From assembly GCF_900100365.1 (NCBI RefSeq), contig NZ_FNKU01000001.1, forward strand, positions 744,001-808,000: a stretch of 64,000 bases of DNA, read 5' to 3'. A program made the translations under genes and the position numbers. How positions within the stretch are numbered: position 1 is the stretch's first letter; the number at the start of each line of letters is the position of its first letter. Shown piece after piece: positions 45,485 through 55,423 of the stretch. Origin of the DNA: Pseudomonas cannabina. Lineage in GTDB: Bacteria; Pseudomonadota; Gammaproteobacteria; Pseudomonadales; Pseudomonadaceae. The notes under the pieces were generated by a model. That model was not told where the DNA came from. It saw only the letters and a program-made list of their open reading frames with translations, and made no database searches.

Positions 45485-46225
45485 TTAAAGACGAATGATG
45501 TTCAACACATCACCCGAAAGGCTTATCTGGACCGGCGAACCCCATAACGGGTCGCGGCGCAGGTCCTCGGAGACCTTGTACTGCCCGGCGATCGAAATCA
45601 GCTCGGCGCTCAGTTGCTGGCAGAAGATCCGTGCCCGCGTGTCACCCTTGATACCCGCCAGTGCCCTGCCGCGCATCGGGCCGTACACATGGATGTTTCC
45701 ATCGGCCAGAAGTTCCGCACCGGGACTGACTGGCGCAACCACCACCAGATCGCCACCCTGGGCATAAATCTGCTGACCGCCGCGTACAGGCGCGGTAATC
45801 AACCGGGTTGGCTTGATGACCGGTTCTGGCGGTTTTTCCGGAATTTTCTTCGGCGCCTCGGCTTCGACCGGGTCCAGTACGCGCTCACGGGCGCCGGACG
45901 GCGGGAGTACCGGCAGGTCGACGGCGATGGCGGCGGCGATGTCTTCGATGCGATTGGCGCGAATCGCCAGGGTGCGCAGGCCGTGCTGGCGACAGATACG
46001 CACCAGACCGGGCAAATCCACCGGGCCTTCGTGCGGTGCGAGCTTGTCGAGCGCCAGAATCAGCGGTGTATTGCTGAAGAAGTTGGGGGCCTGCGCCACT
46101 TTCGCCGCCAGTTGCCTGTCGAGCGCTTCGAGATTGGCTCGGGTCAGCTCCATCACGGTGATGGCGAGCATGCTGCCCTTGAGCTGAAATACGGGTTCCG
46201 GGTTTTGCGATTCAATCTGGCTCAT
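45485..46225 (-). CDS. minC: Septum-site-determining protein MinC
   Basis: A 246-residue FtsZ inhibitor. The N-terminal FtsZ-binding domain (about residues 1-110) contains [17 protein letters not shown] Pro-rich linker ([17 protein letters not shown]) follows. The C-terminal beta-helix that binds MinD has [20 protein letters not shown] and [15 protein letters not shown] start at 46225 ([12 protein letters not shown]); a longer open frame upstream runs into the divergent lpxL promoter region. First gene of the minCDE set. Confidence 0.95.
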   Translation of the reverse strand: MSQIESQNPEPVFQLKGSMLAITVMELTRANLEALDRQLAAKVAQAPNFFSNTPLILALDKLAPHEGPVDLPGLVRICRQHGLRTLAIRANRIEDIAAAIAVDLPVLPPSGARERVLDPVEAEAPKKIPEKPPEPVIKPTRLITAPVRGGQQIYAQGGDLVVVAPVSPGAELLADGNIHVYGPMRGRALAGIKGDTRARIFCQQLSAELISIAGQYKVSEDLRRDPLWGSPVQISLSGDVLNIIRL

Positions 46226-46345
46226 GGTTGATATACACAACAGCTTGTCGCTAAAAGTGCCGAGACTTATAGCGAGAACGCCCGCGAGCCGCAAGCGGGT
46301 CGAACCGTTGTAGAATGCGCGGCCTTTGTTCTGACGGAAGCCCAA

Positions 46346-47278
46346 ATGGATCGCCCGCGCTTTAAAGCCAGTTTCCTTCATCCCCGTTTCTGGCCGTTGT
46401 GGCTGGGGCTGGGGCTTTTATGGCTGGTTGTTCAGTTGCCGTTTCGGGTCCTGCTGGTCATGGGGCGTGCGCTGGGCGCGCTCATGTATCGCGTGGCCAC
46501 TGATCGAAAAAATATCGCTTCACGCAATCTGGAGCTGTGTTTCCCGCATTTGTCGGCTGACGAGCGCGAGCGCCTGTTGAAAGAAAACTTTGCCTCCACG
46601 GGCATCGCCTTCTTTGAAATGGCCATGAGCTGGTGGTGGTCCAGAAAACGCCTGGCAAAGCTGGCACAGGTTGAAGGGCTTGAACACCTGCAACAGGCTC
46701 AGCAGAGAGGCGAGGGCGTGATTCTGATGGCGTTGCACTTCACCACGCTGGAGATCGGCGCGGCGCTGTTGGGCCAGCGACACACCATCGATGGCATGTA
46801 CCGCGAGCACAAGAGCCCGCTGTTCGACTTCATTCAGCGTCGCGGGCGCGAGCGTCACAACCTCGACTCACTGGCCATCGAGCGCGACGATGTGCGCGGC
46901 ATGCTCAAGTTGCTGCGCGCCGGGCGGGCCATCTGGTATGCGCCGGATCAGGACTACGGCGCCAAGCAGAGCGTGTTCGTGCCGCTGTTCGGTATTCAGG
47001 CAGCAACTGTCACTGCCACCAGCAAATTTGCCCGACTGGGTCGTGCGCAAGTGGTGCCCTTCACCCAGCAGCGTCTGGCCGATGGCAGCGGTTATCGGCT
47101 GGTGATTCATCCGCCGCTGGAAGATTTTCCGGGTGAAAGCGACGAAGCCGATTGCCTGCGCATCAACCAGTGGGTAGAAAAAGCCGTGACCGAATGCCCG
47201 GAACAATATCTTTGGGCCCATCGACGTTTCAAAAGTCGACCGCCCGGTGAACCGAAGCTATACAACAAGCATAAATAA
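46346..47278 (+). CDS. lpxL: Lipid A biosynthesis lauroyl-type acyltransferase (LpxL/HtrB)
   Basis: A 310-residue inner-membrane acyltransferase. A membrane helix lies at about residues 16-40. The HX4E motif HFTTLE gives His131 and Glu136, the catalytic pair of late acyltransferases. Further conserved segments are [18 protein letters not shown] and the late [17 protein letters not shown]. It adds a secondary acyl chain to Kdo2-lipid IVA. It is divergent from minC by 120 bp and precedes the patatin gene by 32 bp. Confidence 0.93.
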   Translation: MDRPRFKASFLHPRFWPLWLGLGLLWLVVQLPFRVLLVMGRALGALMYRVATDRKNIASRNLELCFPHLSADERERLLKENFASTGIAFFEMAMSWWWSRKRLAKLAQVEGLEHLQQAQQRGEGVILMALHFTTLEIGAALLGQRHTIDGMYREHKSPLFDFIQRRGRERHNLDSLAIERDDVRGMLKLLRAGRAIWYAPDQDYGAKQSVFVPLFGIQAATVTATSKFARLGRAQVVPFTQQRLADGSGYRLVIHPPLEDFPGESDEADCLRINQWVEKAVTECPEQYLWAHRRFKSRPPGEPKLYNKHK

Positions 47279-47310
47279 ATAGCGTCTTCGATCACCGAGG
47301 TCAGTTGTAG

Positions 47311-48474
47311 ATGCCAGAACCCGCCGTTGTGAGCAGTGCTGTGAGCAGTCAAGTCGAGCCCGTGACCGGGCTCATTCTGTCAGGTGGCGGTGCACGTGCC
47401 GCTTATCAAGTGGGGGTTCTTGCAGGTATCGCCGACCTGTTGCCTGCCGGGTCGCCCAATCCCTTTCCGGTCATCGTCGGCACCTCGGCAGGCGCGATCA
47501 ATGCCGTGAAACTGGCCAGCGGCGCGTTGCATTTTCGCATTGCCATCCACCAGTTGACGGAGTTCTGGCAGTCATTTCGCAGTCATCAGGTGTTGCGCAG
47601 CGATTGGTCCGGGGTGATTCATCAGGCCAGCCGGTTCTTCGGGCGTAATATTCCGGTAGCCTTGCTCAATAGCTCACCGTTGCGCGATCTGCTCAACGAG
47701 CGTCTGGATTTTTCCGGGATCGAAGCGGCCATCGATGCTCATCACCTGCGTGCGGTGGCGGTGACCGCCTTCGGTTACGAGTCGGGGCAGGCAGTCACGT
47801 TCTATCAAGGTCGGGGCACTATCGAACCCTGGCTGCGTCATCGACGTATTGGCCGTCCGACGCAACTCAGCGTCGATCATCTGCTCGCCAGTTCGGCCAT
47901 TCCCTTGCTGTTCGCCCCCGTGATGCTGGATCAGGAATATTTTGGCGACGGCGCCGTGCGGCAGTCGGCACCGATCAGCCCGGCGCTGCACCTGGGGGCC
48001 AATCGCGTGCTGGTGGTCGGCGTCAGCGGTAACCCGCGCGGGCTCAAGACCGACAGGCCGGCACCGCGTCCGCCGAGCGGCGTGCAGCCTACGCTGGCGC
48101 AGATCAGCGGTCACATGCTCAACAGCACGTTCATCGACAACCTCGAAAGCGATATCGAATTGCTGGAACGGCTGAACATGGCCAGTGCGCTGCTGCCCGA
48201 TGATCAGATCAGGCAGCCGGGCATGGAGCCGGTTGAAGTGCTGGTGATTTCCCCAAGCCGTCCACTGGATGAAATCGCCGCCCGGCATCGTCGCGAACTG
48301 CCGCCAGCACTGCGTACCTTCATGCGCGGCCCGGGTGCAACCAAAAGCAGCGGCGCCAGTGTCCTCAGTTATCTGCTGTTCGAGTCGGGCTATTGCAGCG
48401 AGTTGATCGAGCTGGGCCGCCATGATGCGCTGGCTCAGGGCGCTGAGCTGAAGCGGTTCTTGAGGCTGGCCTAG
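47311..48474 (+). CDS. Patatin-like phospholipase
   Basis: A 387-residue lipid hydrolase of the RssA/patatin family. The oxyanion motif GGGARAAYQ is at residues 25-33, the nucleophile GTSAG at 57-61 (Ser59) and the catalytic Asp in FGDGAVRQ at about residue 212. There is no signal peptide. The C-terminal third is variable. It probably acts on membrane phospholipids; the substrate is unknown. It shares a unit with lpxL (32-bp gap). A 23-bp perfect hairpin starts at its stop codon. Confidence 0.9.
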   Translation: MPEPAVVSSAVSSQVEPVTGLILSGGGARAAYQVGVLAGIADLLPAGSPNPFPVIVGTSAGAINAVKLASGALHFRIAIHQLTEFWQSFRSHQVLRSDWSGVIHQASRFFGRNIPVALLNSSPLRDLLNERLDFSGIEAAIDAHHLRAVAVTAFGYESGQAVTFYQGRGTIEPWLRHRRIGRPTQLSVDHLLASSAIPLLFAPVMLDQEYFGDGAVRQSAPISPALHLGANRVLVVGVSGNPRGLKTDRPAPRPPSGVQPTLAQISGHMLNSTFIDNLESDIELLERLNMASALLPDDQIRQPGMEPVEVLVISPSRPLDEIAARHRRELPPALRTFMRGPGATKSSGASVLSYLLFESGYCSELIELGRHDALAQGAELKRFLRLA

Positions 48475-48523
48475 GGTCTGTTCCCGTTTCATCGCGGCTC
48501 GCGATGAAACGGGAACAGACCCT
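48473..48523. terminator. Long perfect hairpin at the patatin 3' end
   Basis: A perfect 23-bp stem (48473-48495 with 48501-48523) and a 5-nt GGCTC loop that starts inside the patatin TAG stop codon. There is no T-run. It lies between convergent genes and may serve as a bidirectional end or as an RNA-stabilising element. Confidence 0.6.
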
Positions 48524-48584
48524 GGTGTGAGCGAGAATCCGGATCGAACACCGGGTTCTCGGTCATGTCGGTAAAGGACGCGCG

Positions 48585-49439
48585 TCAAGCCGTCAAACGG
48601 TCTTCCCGAAAGTCGCGAAGCGCCTGTTCGATCTCTTCCCTGGTGTTCATCACAAACGGCCCGTATTGCACGATCGGTTCACGCAAGGGCTTGCCTGCAA
48701 TCAACAGCACCCTTGCACCGCCGGCACTGCCGATCTGCAATGCGCCTTCGTCGGACAAGCGCGCCATCTGGCGCATGCCAATCGGTTGATTGCTGCCCGC
48801 AACCTCGATACTGCCCTCATACACATACAGCAACGCGCGGTGGCCTGCGGGCACGACCGGGCTGATGTGGCTGCCGGCCGGCAGGTGAAAGTCCAGATAA
48901 AGCGGTTCGGTGTCCGGGCGCTGCACCGCACCTGCCTGGCGAACAGCGCCGTCGTCGAAATGACCCGCGATCACCACCACCTCGATACCGGACTCGGTGG
49001 TCAGGCGGGGTACGTTTTCCGGCTGGATATCCTGGTAACTGGCTTCGTTCAGCTTGTTCTTGCCCGGCAGGTTCAGCCACAGCTGAAAGCCGCGCATGGT
49101 GCCTTCTTCCTGCTCAGGCATTTCGCTGTGGATGATTCCGCGCGCGGCAGTCATCCACTGCACGCCGCCACTTTGCAACAGGCCGACATTGCCCATGTGG
49201 TCTTCATGCCGCATGCGTCCTTCGAGCATATAAGTCACGGTCTCGAAGCCACGGTGCGGATGGGGCGGGAAGCCTGCGATATAGTCATCGGGCTGGTCCG
49301 AGCCAAACTCGTCGAGCATCAGGAAAGGGTCGAATTGCTCGACGCCCTTGCCGCCAAACACGCGTGTCAGACGCACACCTGCGCCGTCCGAGGCAGGTTG
49401 GCCCGCGTGGATGGACAGCACTTTACGAAATTGAGTCAT
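48585..49439 (-). CDS. Pirin-family bicupin protein
   Basis: A 284-residue bicupin. The N-terminal cupin carries the metal site FPPHPHRGFETVTYMLEGRM and RHEDHMGNVG, with histidines and a glutamate matching quercetin-2,3-dioxygenase-like pirins. The middle AARGIIHSEMPEQEEG motif is a pirin signature. The second cupin has SHISPVVPAGHRALLYVYEG. Some pirins act as quercetinases or redox sensors; the role here is unknown. An inverted pair of TATCGATA sites lies in the upstream region. Confidence 0.92.
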   Translation of the reverse strand: MTQFRKVLSIHAGQPASDGAGVRLTRVFGGKGVEQFDPFLMLDEFGSDQPDDYIAGFPPHPHRGFETVTYMLEGRMRHEDHMGNVGLLQSGGVQWMTAARGIIHSEMPEQEEGTMRGFQLWLNLPGKNKLNEASYQDIQPENVPRLTTESGIEVVVIAGHFDDGAVRQAGAVQRPDTEPLYLDFHLPAGSHISPVVPAGHRALLYVYEGSIEVAGSNQPIGMRQMARLSDEGALQIGSAGGARVLLIAGKPLREPIVQYGPFVMNTREEIEQALRDFREDRLTA

Positions 49440-49492
49440 GAAAACAGAGCACTCCTGATCAGGTGACAGTGAGTGTCATGGTATGCTCGCGT

Positions 49493-49543
49493 TATCGATA
49501 AACAGATTCAAATCCCGGAACGAAATAATCGTATTTATCGATA
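49493..49543. promoter_or_regulatory. Paired TATCGATA sites upstream of the pirin gene
   Basis: Two perfect palindromic TATCGATA octamers (49493-49500 and 49536-49543), 43 bp apart centre to centre, about 4 helical turns. The 54-bp leader of the pirin gene begins just downstream. Such sites resemble LysR-type operators, but no LysR gene is adjacent. Confidence 0.4.
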
Positions 49544-49606
49544 GGTCAACTGAGCTGAGCGGTAATGGCGGGGGAGAACAAAGGCTGCCAAAGCAGCCTC
49601 GGCAAG

Positions 49607-50017
49607 TCAGTGGGTGCTGCCTTGCGCAGACATCGCCAGTAGCTGTTTTTCCTGATTCCAGTCAAATGGCTCGTCGTTCTGCTCTGCTTCGTAACGGCGC
49701 TCTTCGAGTGCCTGATACAACTCGATTTCGTCATCCGGCATGAAGTGCAGGCAGTCACCGGCAAAAAACCACAGCAGGTCGCGAGGCACCAGATGGGCGA
49801 TCTGCGGGTAACGCTGAATCACCTGACACAGAATGTCCTGCCCCAGATACTGGCTTTCAATCGGGTCCAGCGGCAGTTGTTCGACCAGATCGTCGAAGCG
49901 CTCCATGAACAGCGCATGACTTTCTTCCGGAACCTGCTCGGCCTCGCCCAGCGCGACCAGAATGCTGCGCAGATGAGCCAGCAGCCCTAGTTGGTAGTCG
50001 AGAGTGGCGTCGGCCAT
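49607..50017 (-). CDS. PA2817-like conserved protein
   Basis: A 136-residue acidic protein starting MADATLDYQLGLLAHLRSIL. Conserved-type segments are DLLWFFAGDCLHFMPDDEIE and YQALEERRYEAE. It lies 76 bp after the fadE gene in the same direction, as in other Pseudomonas, from memory. No domain with a known role is recognised. It may be a small partner of the FadE dehydrogenase, but that is a guess from position only. Confidence 0.8.
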   Translation of the reverse strand: MADATLDYQLGLLAHLRSILVALGEAEQVPEESHALFMERFDDLVEQLPLDPIESQYLGQDILCQVIQRYPQIAHLVPRDLLWFFAGDCLHFMPDDEIELYQALEERRYEAEQNDEPFDWNQEKQLLAMSAQGSTH

Positions 50018-50093
50018 CGGGTATTCCTCAAATGCAAAAACAGGCGCGAGAGTATAAAGCCCTGCGCGCCTGCTGTGGTGGTTGACCTGATGG

Positions 50094-52541
50094 TTAGCGG
50101 ATTTTGCCCGCGGTCAGGGTCAGTTCTTCCTTGTCGAAATCATCCACATCGATCACCACACGCCGCGCTGCCTCGGCGGCCCGCAGGGTCTGAACTTCAT
50201 CGGCCTGCAACACGCCGAGGCGCAATGCCGCGTCGATGGCGTGTTCGCCTGCTTCGGGTTTGACTTGGCCACTCTTGAGCGCTACTTGCAGTTTCTTGTG
50301 CAGCGGGTACGCAGTGCTCAGCAGGTCGACGGCATGCTGCAGGGCGCCAACCGGATCTTCTGCCGATTGCGGGCGATAGCAGCCAGCCAGCAACTCTTCC
50401 AGCGTTGGATCACCCTTGCTGCGGCCCAGCACCTGGGCAACTTCGGCGTCCAGCTTGTCCGACGGCCCTTTGTGGCGGCGGCCGAACGGAAATACCACGG
50501 CGCGCAGCAACCCGCCGAGAATCCGGTTGGGGAAGTTGCTGAGAATCTCATCCATCGCGCGTTCCGAATGGCCGAGGCTTTCTTCCATGGCCCAGCGAAA
50601 CAGCGGGCTCATGTGATCCGGCGAGCCGAGATCGTGATAACGTTTGAGGGCTGCCGAGGCCAGATACATGTGGCTGAGCACATCGCCGAGACGTGCCGAC
50701 AGACGTTCGCGGCGCTTCAGTTCGCCGCCCAGCAGCATCATGCTCAGGTCCGCCAGCATCGCGAATGCAGCCGCCTGACGGTTGAGCGCGCGGAAATAAC
50801 CCTGGCTTAGGCTGTTGCCCGGCGCGCGTTCGAAGTGGCCGAAGCCCAGATTGAGAATCAGCGTGCTGGCCGCATTGCTGACTGCAAAGCCAATGTGCTT
50901 GAGCAGCAGGGTGTCGAACTCGGCCAGCGCCTGTTGTTTGTCTTCACGCCCGGCCAGCGCCATCTCCTTGAGTACGAACGGATGGCAGCGAATGGCGCCC
51001 TGACCGAAGATCATCAGGTTGCGCGAAAGAATATTAGCGCCTTCAACGGTGATGAAGATCGGCGCGCCTTGCCAGTTGCGGCCCAGGTAGTTGTTCGGGC
51101 CCATGATGATGCCCTTGCCGCCATGCACGTCCATCGCGTGGCCAATGCACTCGCGGCCACGCTCGGTCAGGTGGTACTTGAGGATCGCTGACAGTACCGA
51201 TGGCTTTTCGCCCAGATCGACTGCATTGGCGGTCAGCATGCGCGCACTGTCCATCAGCCAGGCGTTGCCGCCGATGCGCGCCAGCGCTTCCTGAATCCCT
51301 TCAAAGGCCGACAGCGGTACATTGAATTGCTCGCGTACTTTGGCGTACTGGCCGGTGACCAGGCTGGTGTACTTGGCCGCGCCGGTACCCACGGCAGGCA
51401 ACGAGATCGAGCGACCCACCGACAGGCAGTTCATCAGCATCATCCAGCCTTTGCCCAGCATTGGCTGACCACCGATCAGGTAGCTCAGCGGCACGAACAC
51501 GTCTTTGCCCGAGTTGGGGCCGTTCATGAACGCAGCGCCCAGCGGCAGGTGACGACGACCGATTTCGACGCCCGGCGTGTCAGTCGGGATCAGCGCCAGG
51601 CTGATGCCCAGGTCTTCTTCCTCGCCCAGCAAGTGCTCAGGGTCGTAAGCCTTGAACGCCAGACCGAGCAGGGTCGCCACCGGGCCGAGGGTGATGTAGC
51701 GTTTTTCCCAGGTCAGGCGCAGGCCGATGACTTCTTCGCCTTGCCACTGGCCTTTGCAGATGATCCCGGTGTCAGGCATCGCACCGGCATCGGAACCGGC
51801 GAGCGGGCCGGTCAGGGCGAAGCACGGAATATCATCGCCACGCGCCAGACGCGGCAAGTAGTGATTGCGTTGTTCGTCGGTACCGTAATGCAGCAGCAAC
51901 TCCGCAGGGCCTAGGGAGTTGGGGACCATCACGGTGGACGCCAGGTCGCCGCTGCGGGTCGCCAGTTTCATCGCCACCTGAGAATGCGCGTAGGCCGAAA
52001 AGCCTTTGCCGCCGAACTCTTTGGGGATGATCAGGGCGAAAAAGCCGTGCGTTTTCATGTGCGCCCAGGCTTCGGGCGGCAGGTCCATCGCCTGACCGAT
52101 CTCCCAGTCGCTGACCATCGCGCAGAGCTCTTCGGTCGGGCCGTCAATAAAGGCCTGTTCTTCCTCAGTCAGTTGGACCTTTGGATAAGCCAGCAACTTG
52201 TCCCAATCCGGACGACCGCTGAACAGTTCGCCGTCCCACCAGACCGTCCCGGCGTCGATCGCGTCGCGCTCGGTTTCCGACATGGGCGGTAACACTTTCT
52301 GGAACCAGTTGAACATCGGTGCAGTGAAATGCTTGCGGCGCAGATCAGGCAGTATCAACGGTATGAATACCGCCAGCCACAGCAACCAGAACACTGTCAG
52401 CAACCATCCCGGCGCGTGGCTGAACATGCCCATCGCCAGCAAATAGACAGCCACCACGCCAAGCGCCGGAAGCGGGTCGGTACGTCGATGAGCCAGCCAG
52501 GCAATGCCGACGACCAGCACTACAATCCACAACAACAGCAT
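50094..52541 (-). CDS. fadE: Acyl-CoA dehydrogenase FadE
   Basis: An 815-residue membrane-linked acyl-CoA dehydrogenase, the first step of beta-oxidation. The N-terminus MLLLWIVVLVVGIAWLAHRR starts with two membrane helices (about residues 2-20 and 30-60). The dehydrogenase domains follow, with FALTGPLAGSDAGAMPDTG, VHGGKGIIMGPNNYLGR and the long C-terminal domain of the FadE type (DUF1974). The length is nearly that of E. coli FadE. The start at 52541 has a strong GGAGGAAT ribosome site; the upstream open frame has none. Confidence 0.94.
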   Translation of the reverse strand: MLLLWIVVLVVGIAWLAHRRTDPLPALGVVAVYLLAMGMFSHAPGWLLTVFWLLWLAVFIPLILPDLRRKHFTAPMFNWFQKVLPPMSETERDAIDAGTVWWDGELFSGRPDWDKLLAYPKVQLTEEEQAFIDGPTEELCAMVSDWEIGQAMDLPPEAWAHMKTHGFFALIIPKEFGGKGFSAYAHSQVAMKLATRSGDLASTVMVPNSLGPAELLLHYGTDEQRNHYLPRLARGDDIPCFALTGPLAGSDAGAMPDTGIICKGQWQGEEVIGLRLTWEKRYITLGPVATLLGLAFKAYDPEHLLGEEEDLGISLALIPTDTPGVEIGRRHLPLGAAFMNGPNSGKDVFVPLSYLIGGQPMLGKGWMMLMNCLSVGRSISLPAVGTGAAKYTSLVTGQYAKVREQFNVPLSAFEGIQEALARIGGNAWLMDSARMLTANAVDLGEKPSVLSAILKYHLTERGRECIGHAMDVHGGKGIIMGPNNYLGRNWQGAPIFITVEGANILSRNLMIFGQGAIRCHPFVLKEMALAGREDKQQALAEFDTLLLKHIGFAVSNAASTLILNLGFGHFERAPGNSLSQGYFRALNRQAAAFAMLADLSMMLLGGELKRRERLSARLGDVLSHMYLASAALKRYHDLGSPDHMSPLFRWAMEESLGHSERAMDEILSNFPNRILGGLLRAVVFPFGRRHKGPSDKLDAEVAQVLGRSKGDPTLEELLAGCYRPQSAEDPVGALQHAVDLLSTAYPLHKKLQVALKSGQVKPEAGEHAIDAALRLGVLQADEVQTLRAAEAARRVVIDVDDFDKEELTLTAGKIR

Positions 52542-52781
52542 AGGTATTCCTCCATGATGACAGCCGTCTCGGCAGCTATCAGGAAACTGGTCGCCAGGCA
52601 GTGGTGGGGCGACAACGATAGTGACCCTCGCTTGACGAGGAAGTTGCCGCAGGATAAGGGTAGACTGGCGTGTGGTTGGTTTCAGGACATTACTGATCAG
52701 CACACTATCGTTCAGTGCGATGCATTCAGTGGCATCCATGTCAGTGGCATTCATTGTTCAGTGCTATGCGAGGGGAACGCA

Positions 52782-53405
52782 ATGCTCAAAATCTGGGGAC
52801 GGAAAAATTCCAGCAACGTGCGCAAGGCACTCTGGATTGCCGAGGAAGTCGGGGTTCGGTACGAAACGCAGGATGCCGGTGGCGCATTCGGGCTGGTCAA
52901 CGAAGCGCAGTACAGGGCTAAAAACCCCAACGGCCGTATTCCGATGATCGAAGACGGCGACTTTGTGCTCTGGGAGTCCAATGCCATCGTGCGTTATCTG
53001 GCAGCACGCCATGCCCCGAATTCCGACCTTTATCCGGCGGATCTGCAGGCGCGTGCCCTGGCTGACAAGTGGATGGACTGGACCACATCGACCATTGCCG
53101 CCCCGTTCAGCCCGCTCTTCTGGGGCGTGGTGCGAACGCCGGCCGACAAACAGGACCGGGCAGCCATCGAGCAAGGCATTCAGACGCTGCACGGGTTGCT
53201 GCTGGTCGCCGATGAAGCACTTTCCCGTCAACCGTATCTGTCCGGTGAGGCATTCGGCATGGGGGACATTCCCTTGGGCTGCTTTGCCTACGGCTGGTTC
53301 GAAATGCCGATTGAACGCCCGCCGCTGCCTCACCTCCAAGCCTGGTATGAACGTCTCAAGACCCGCCCGGCATATCGCAAGGCGGTGATGAGCCCGTTGA
53401 CCTGA
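52782..53405 (+). CDS. Glutathione S-transferase
   Basis: A 207-residue GST. The thioredoxin-like N-terminal half has KIWGRKNSSNVRKALWIAEE with a Ser in the catalytic region and the NPNGRIPMIEDGDFVLWESN segment that binds glutathione (cis-Pro in RIPMI, Glu-Ser in ESN). The helical C-terminal half follows. The form resembles theta/zeta-like bacterial GSTs. The substrate is unknown. ATG at 52782 has a GAGGGG site before it. It is divergent from fadE. Confidence 0.9.
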   Translation: MLKIWGRKNSSNVRKALWIAEEVGVRYETQDAGGAFGLVNEAQYRAKNPNGRIPMIEDGDFVLWESNAIVRYLAARHAPNSDLYPADLQARALADKWMDWTTSTIAAPFSPLFWGVVRTPADKQDRAAIEQGIQTLHGLLLVADEALSRQPYLSGEAFGMGDIPLGCFAYGWFEMPIERPPLPHLQAWYERLKTRPAYRKAVMSPLT

Positions 53406-53569
53406 TGGTGCTCGGCTGGCGTCATGTCCGGCGCTTGATATGTACTATTAACAGATGTGTCTGTACTTGAACCGCCCGGCCGAGCACCATTGCCGGGCTG
53501 GGTCGTTACGGACGATGGCTGTTTCCAGTCAGATTCATTTCCTTTTTCCTGATGGGTATTTCTTCCGAT

Positions 53570-54502
53570 ATGTCTTCTGCTCTGTCCATTCGGCAGCTCA
53601 CCAAAACCTACGGCAACGGTTTCCAGGCCTTGAGTGGCATCGACCTGGACGTGGCTGAAGGTGATTTTTTCGCGTTGCTTGGCCCTAATGGCGCCGGCAA
53701 ATCCACCACCATCGGTGTCATCTCGACGCTGGTCAACAAGACCAGCGGAACGGTGAACATCTTCGGCCACGATCTGGATCGCGAGCCTGCTGCGCTCAAA
53801 CGTTCCATTGGCGTGGTGCCGCAAGAGTTCAACTTCAACCAGTTCGAGAAGACCTTCGACATCGTCGTGACTCAGGCCGGCTACTACGGCATTCCGGCGA
53901 AGATCGCCAAGGAGCGCGCCGAGCAATATCTGACCCAGCTGGGCCTGTGGGACAAGCGCGACGTGCCTTCGCGTTCGCTGTCCGGCGGCATGAAGCGGCG
54001 CCTGATGATCGCCCGCGCGCTGATTCACGAGCCGCGCCTGCTGATCCTCGATGAGCCCACTGCGGGCGTTGACATCGAACTGCGCCGCTCGATGTGGACC
54101 TTCCTCACCGAACTGAACAAGCAGGGCATCACCATCATCCTGACCACCCACTACCTGGAAGAGGCCGAGCAGCTGTGCCGTAACATCGGCATCATCGACC
54201 ACGGGGTGATTGTGCAAAACACCGGGATGAAGCAATTGCTCGCCACTCTGACCGTCGAGACGTTCGTGCTGGACCTCAAGGAATCCTGGCAGAGCGCTCC
54301 GCAGTTGCCCGGCTTTCCCTGCCGCCTGCTGGACAGCCACACGTTGGAGGTCCAGGTCGACAAGCATGTCGGCATCACCGCGTTGTTCAGCCAGTTGGCG
54401 TTCCAGAACATCGAAGTGCTGAGCCTGCGCAATAAATCCAATCGTCTCGAGGAGCTGTTTGTGTCTCTGGTTGAAAAGAACCTGGCGAAGGTGGCGCTAT
54501 GA
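53570..54502 (+). CDS. ABC exporter ATP-binding protein (YadG-like)
   Basis: A 310-residue ATPase. Walker A GPNGAGKST is at residues 38-46, the signature is LSGGMKRRLMIAR, Walker B is LLILDEPTAGVD and the switch His is in LTTHYLEEAE. It has no membrane part and pairs with the permease of the next gene, which overlaps it by 4 bp. YadGH-type systems are export systems of unknown cargo. A further in-frame ATG 18 bp upstream is possible. Confidence 0.92.
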   Translation: MSSALSIRQLTKTYGNGFQALSGIDLDVAEGDFFALLGPNGAGKSTTIGVISTLVNKTSGTVNIFGHDLDREPAALKRSIGVVPQEFNFNQFEKTFDIVVTQAGYYGIPAKIAKERAEQYLTQLGLWDKRDVPSRSLSGGMKRRLMIARALIHEPRLLILDEPTAGVDIELRRSMWTFLTELNKQGITIILTTHYLEEAEQLCRNIGIIDHGVIVQNTGMKQLLATLTVETFVLDLKESWQSAPQLPGFPCRLLDSHTLEVQVDKHVGITALFSQLAFQNIEVLSLRNKSNRLEELFVSLVEKNLAKVAL

Positions 54503-55287
54503 CTGTACAAAACGGCGAACTGCGTCCCAACCTGGTGGCCCTGAAAACCATCGTCTATCGCGAAATCCACCGTTTCATGCGGATCTGGCCGCAGACCCTG
54601 CTGCCGCCAGCGATCACCATGGTCCTGTACTTCGTGATCTTCGGTAACCTGATCGGCCGCCAGATCGGTGACATGGGCGGCTTCACTTACATGCAGTACA
54701 TCGTGCCCGGCCTGATCATGATGTCGGTGATCACCAACTCCTACGGCAACGTGGTCTCCAGCTTTTTCGGCGCCAAGTTTCAGCACTCCATCGAAGAACT
54801 GATGGTCTCGCCGGTTTCGCCGCACACCATCCTGGTCGGTTATGTCCTGGGCGGCGTGCTGCGCGGCCTGATGGTGGGCTTCATTGTCACCCTGTTGTCG
54901 ATGTTCTTCACCGACCTGCAAGTGCATCACCTCGGCGTAACCATCATCGTGGTCGTGCTGACGGCGACGATCTTCTCGCTGCTGGGCTTCATCAACGCCG
55001 TGTTCGCACGCAACTTCGACGACATCTCGATCATCCCGACCTTCGTTCTGACCCCGCTGACCTACCTGGGCGGCGTGTTCTACTCGATCAACCTGCTGCC
55101 ACCGTTCTGGCAGACCGTCTCGCTGGCCAACCCGGTCCTGCACATGGTCAACGCCTTCCGCTACGGCATTCTGGGCGTCTCCGACATCAAGATCAGCATC
55201 GCCCTGGCATTCATGATCGTCGCGACCCTCGTACTGTATGTCGGTTGTGCACGGCTGCTGGTGAGCGGGCGTGGTATGCGTCAGTAA
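54499..55287 (+). CDS. ABC-2 type permease (YadH-like)
   Basis: A 262-residue membrane protein with six helices of the ABC-2 family, with YREIHRFMRIWPQTLLPPAI near the N-terminus and the conserved YVLGGVLRGLMVG and PLTYLGGVFYSINLLPPFWQ segments. It forms the transmembrane part of the exporter with the preceding ATPase. ATGA overlap of start and stop shows tight coupling. Confidence 0.92.
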   Translation: MTVQNGELRPNLVALKTIVYREIHRFMRIWPQTLLPPAITMVLYFVIFGNLIGRQIGDMGGFTYMQYIVPGLIMMSVITNSYGNVVSSFFGAKFQHSIEELMVSPVSPHTILVGYVLGGVLRGLMVGFIVTLLSMFFTDLQVHHLGVTIIVVVLTATIFSLLGFINAVFARNFDDISIIPTFVLTPLTYLGGVFYSINLLPPFWQTVSLANPVLHMVNAFRYGILGVSDIKISIALAFMIVATLVLYVGCARLLVSGRGMRQ

Positions 55288-55423
55288 CACATCGGCCTCG
55301 ACCCGCCATGACGGCGGGTCGGCAGGTGTCGCTCCTCTTCCTTTCAAATGCTGCAACACTCCATCCCTACTGACGTTTCGATACTGCGCTAATCCTTAAC
55401 GCTTTCCGCCTCAAGGATCCATC

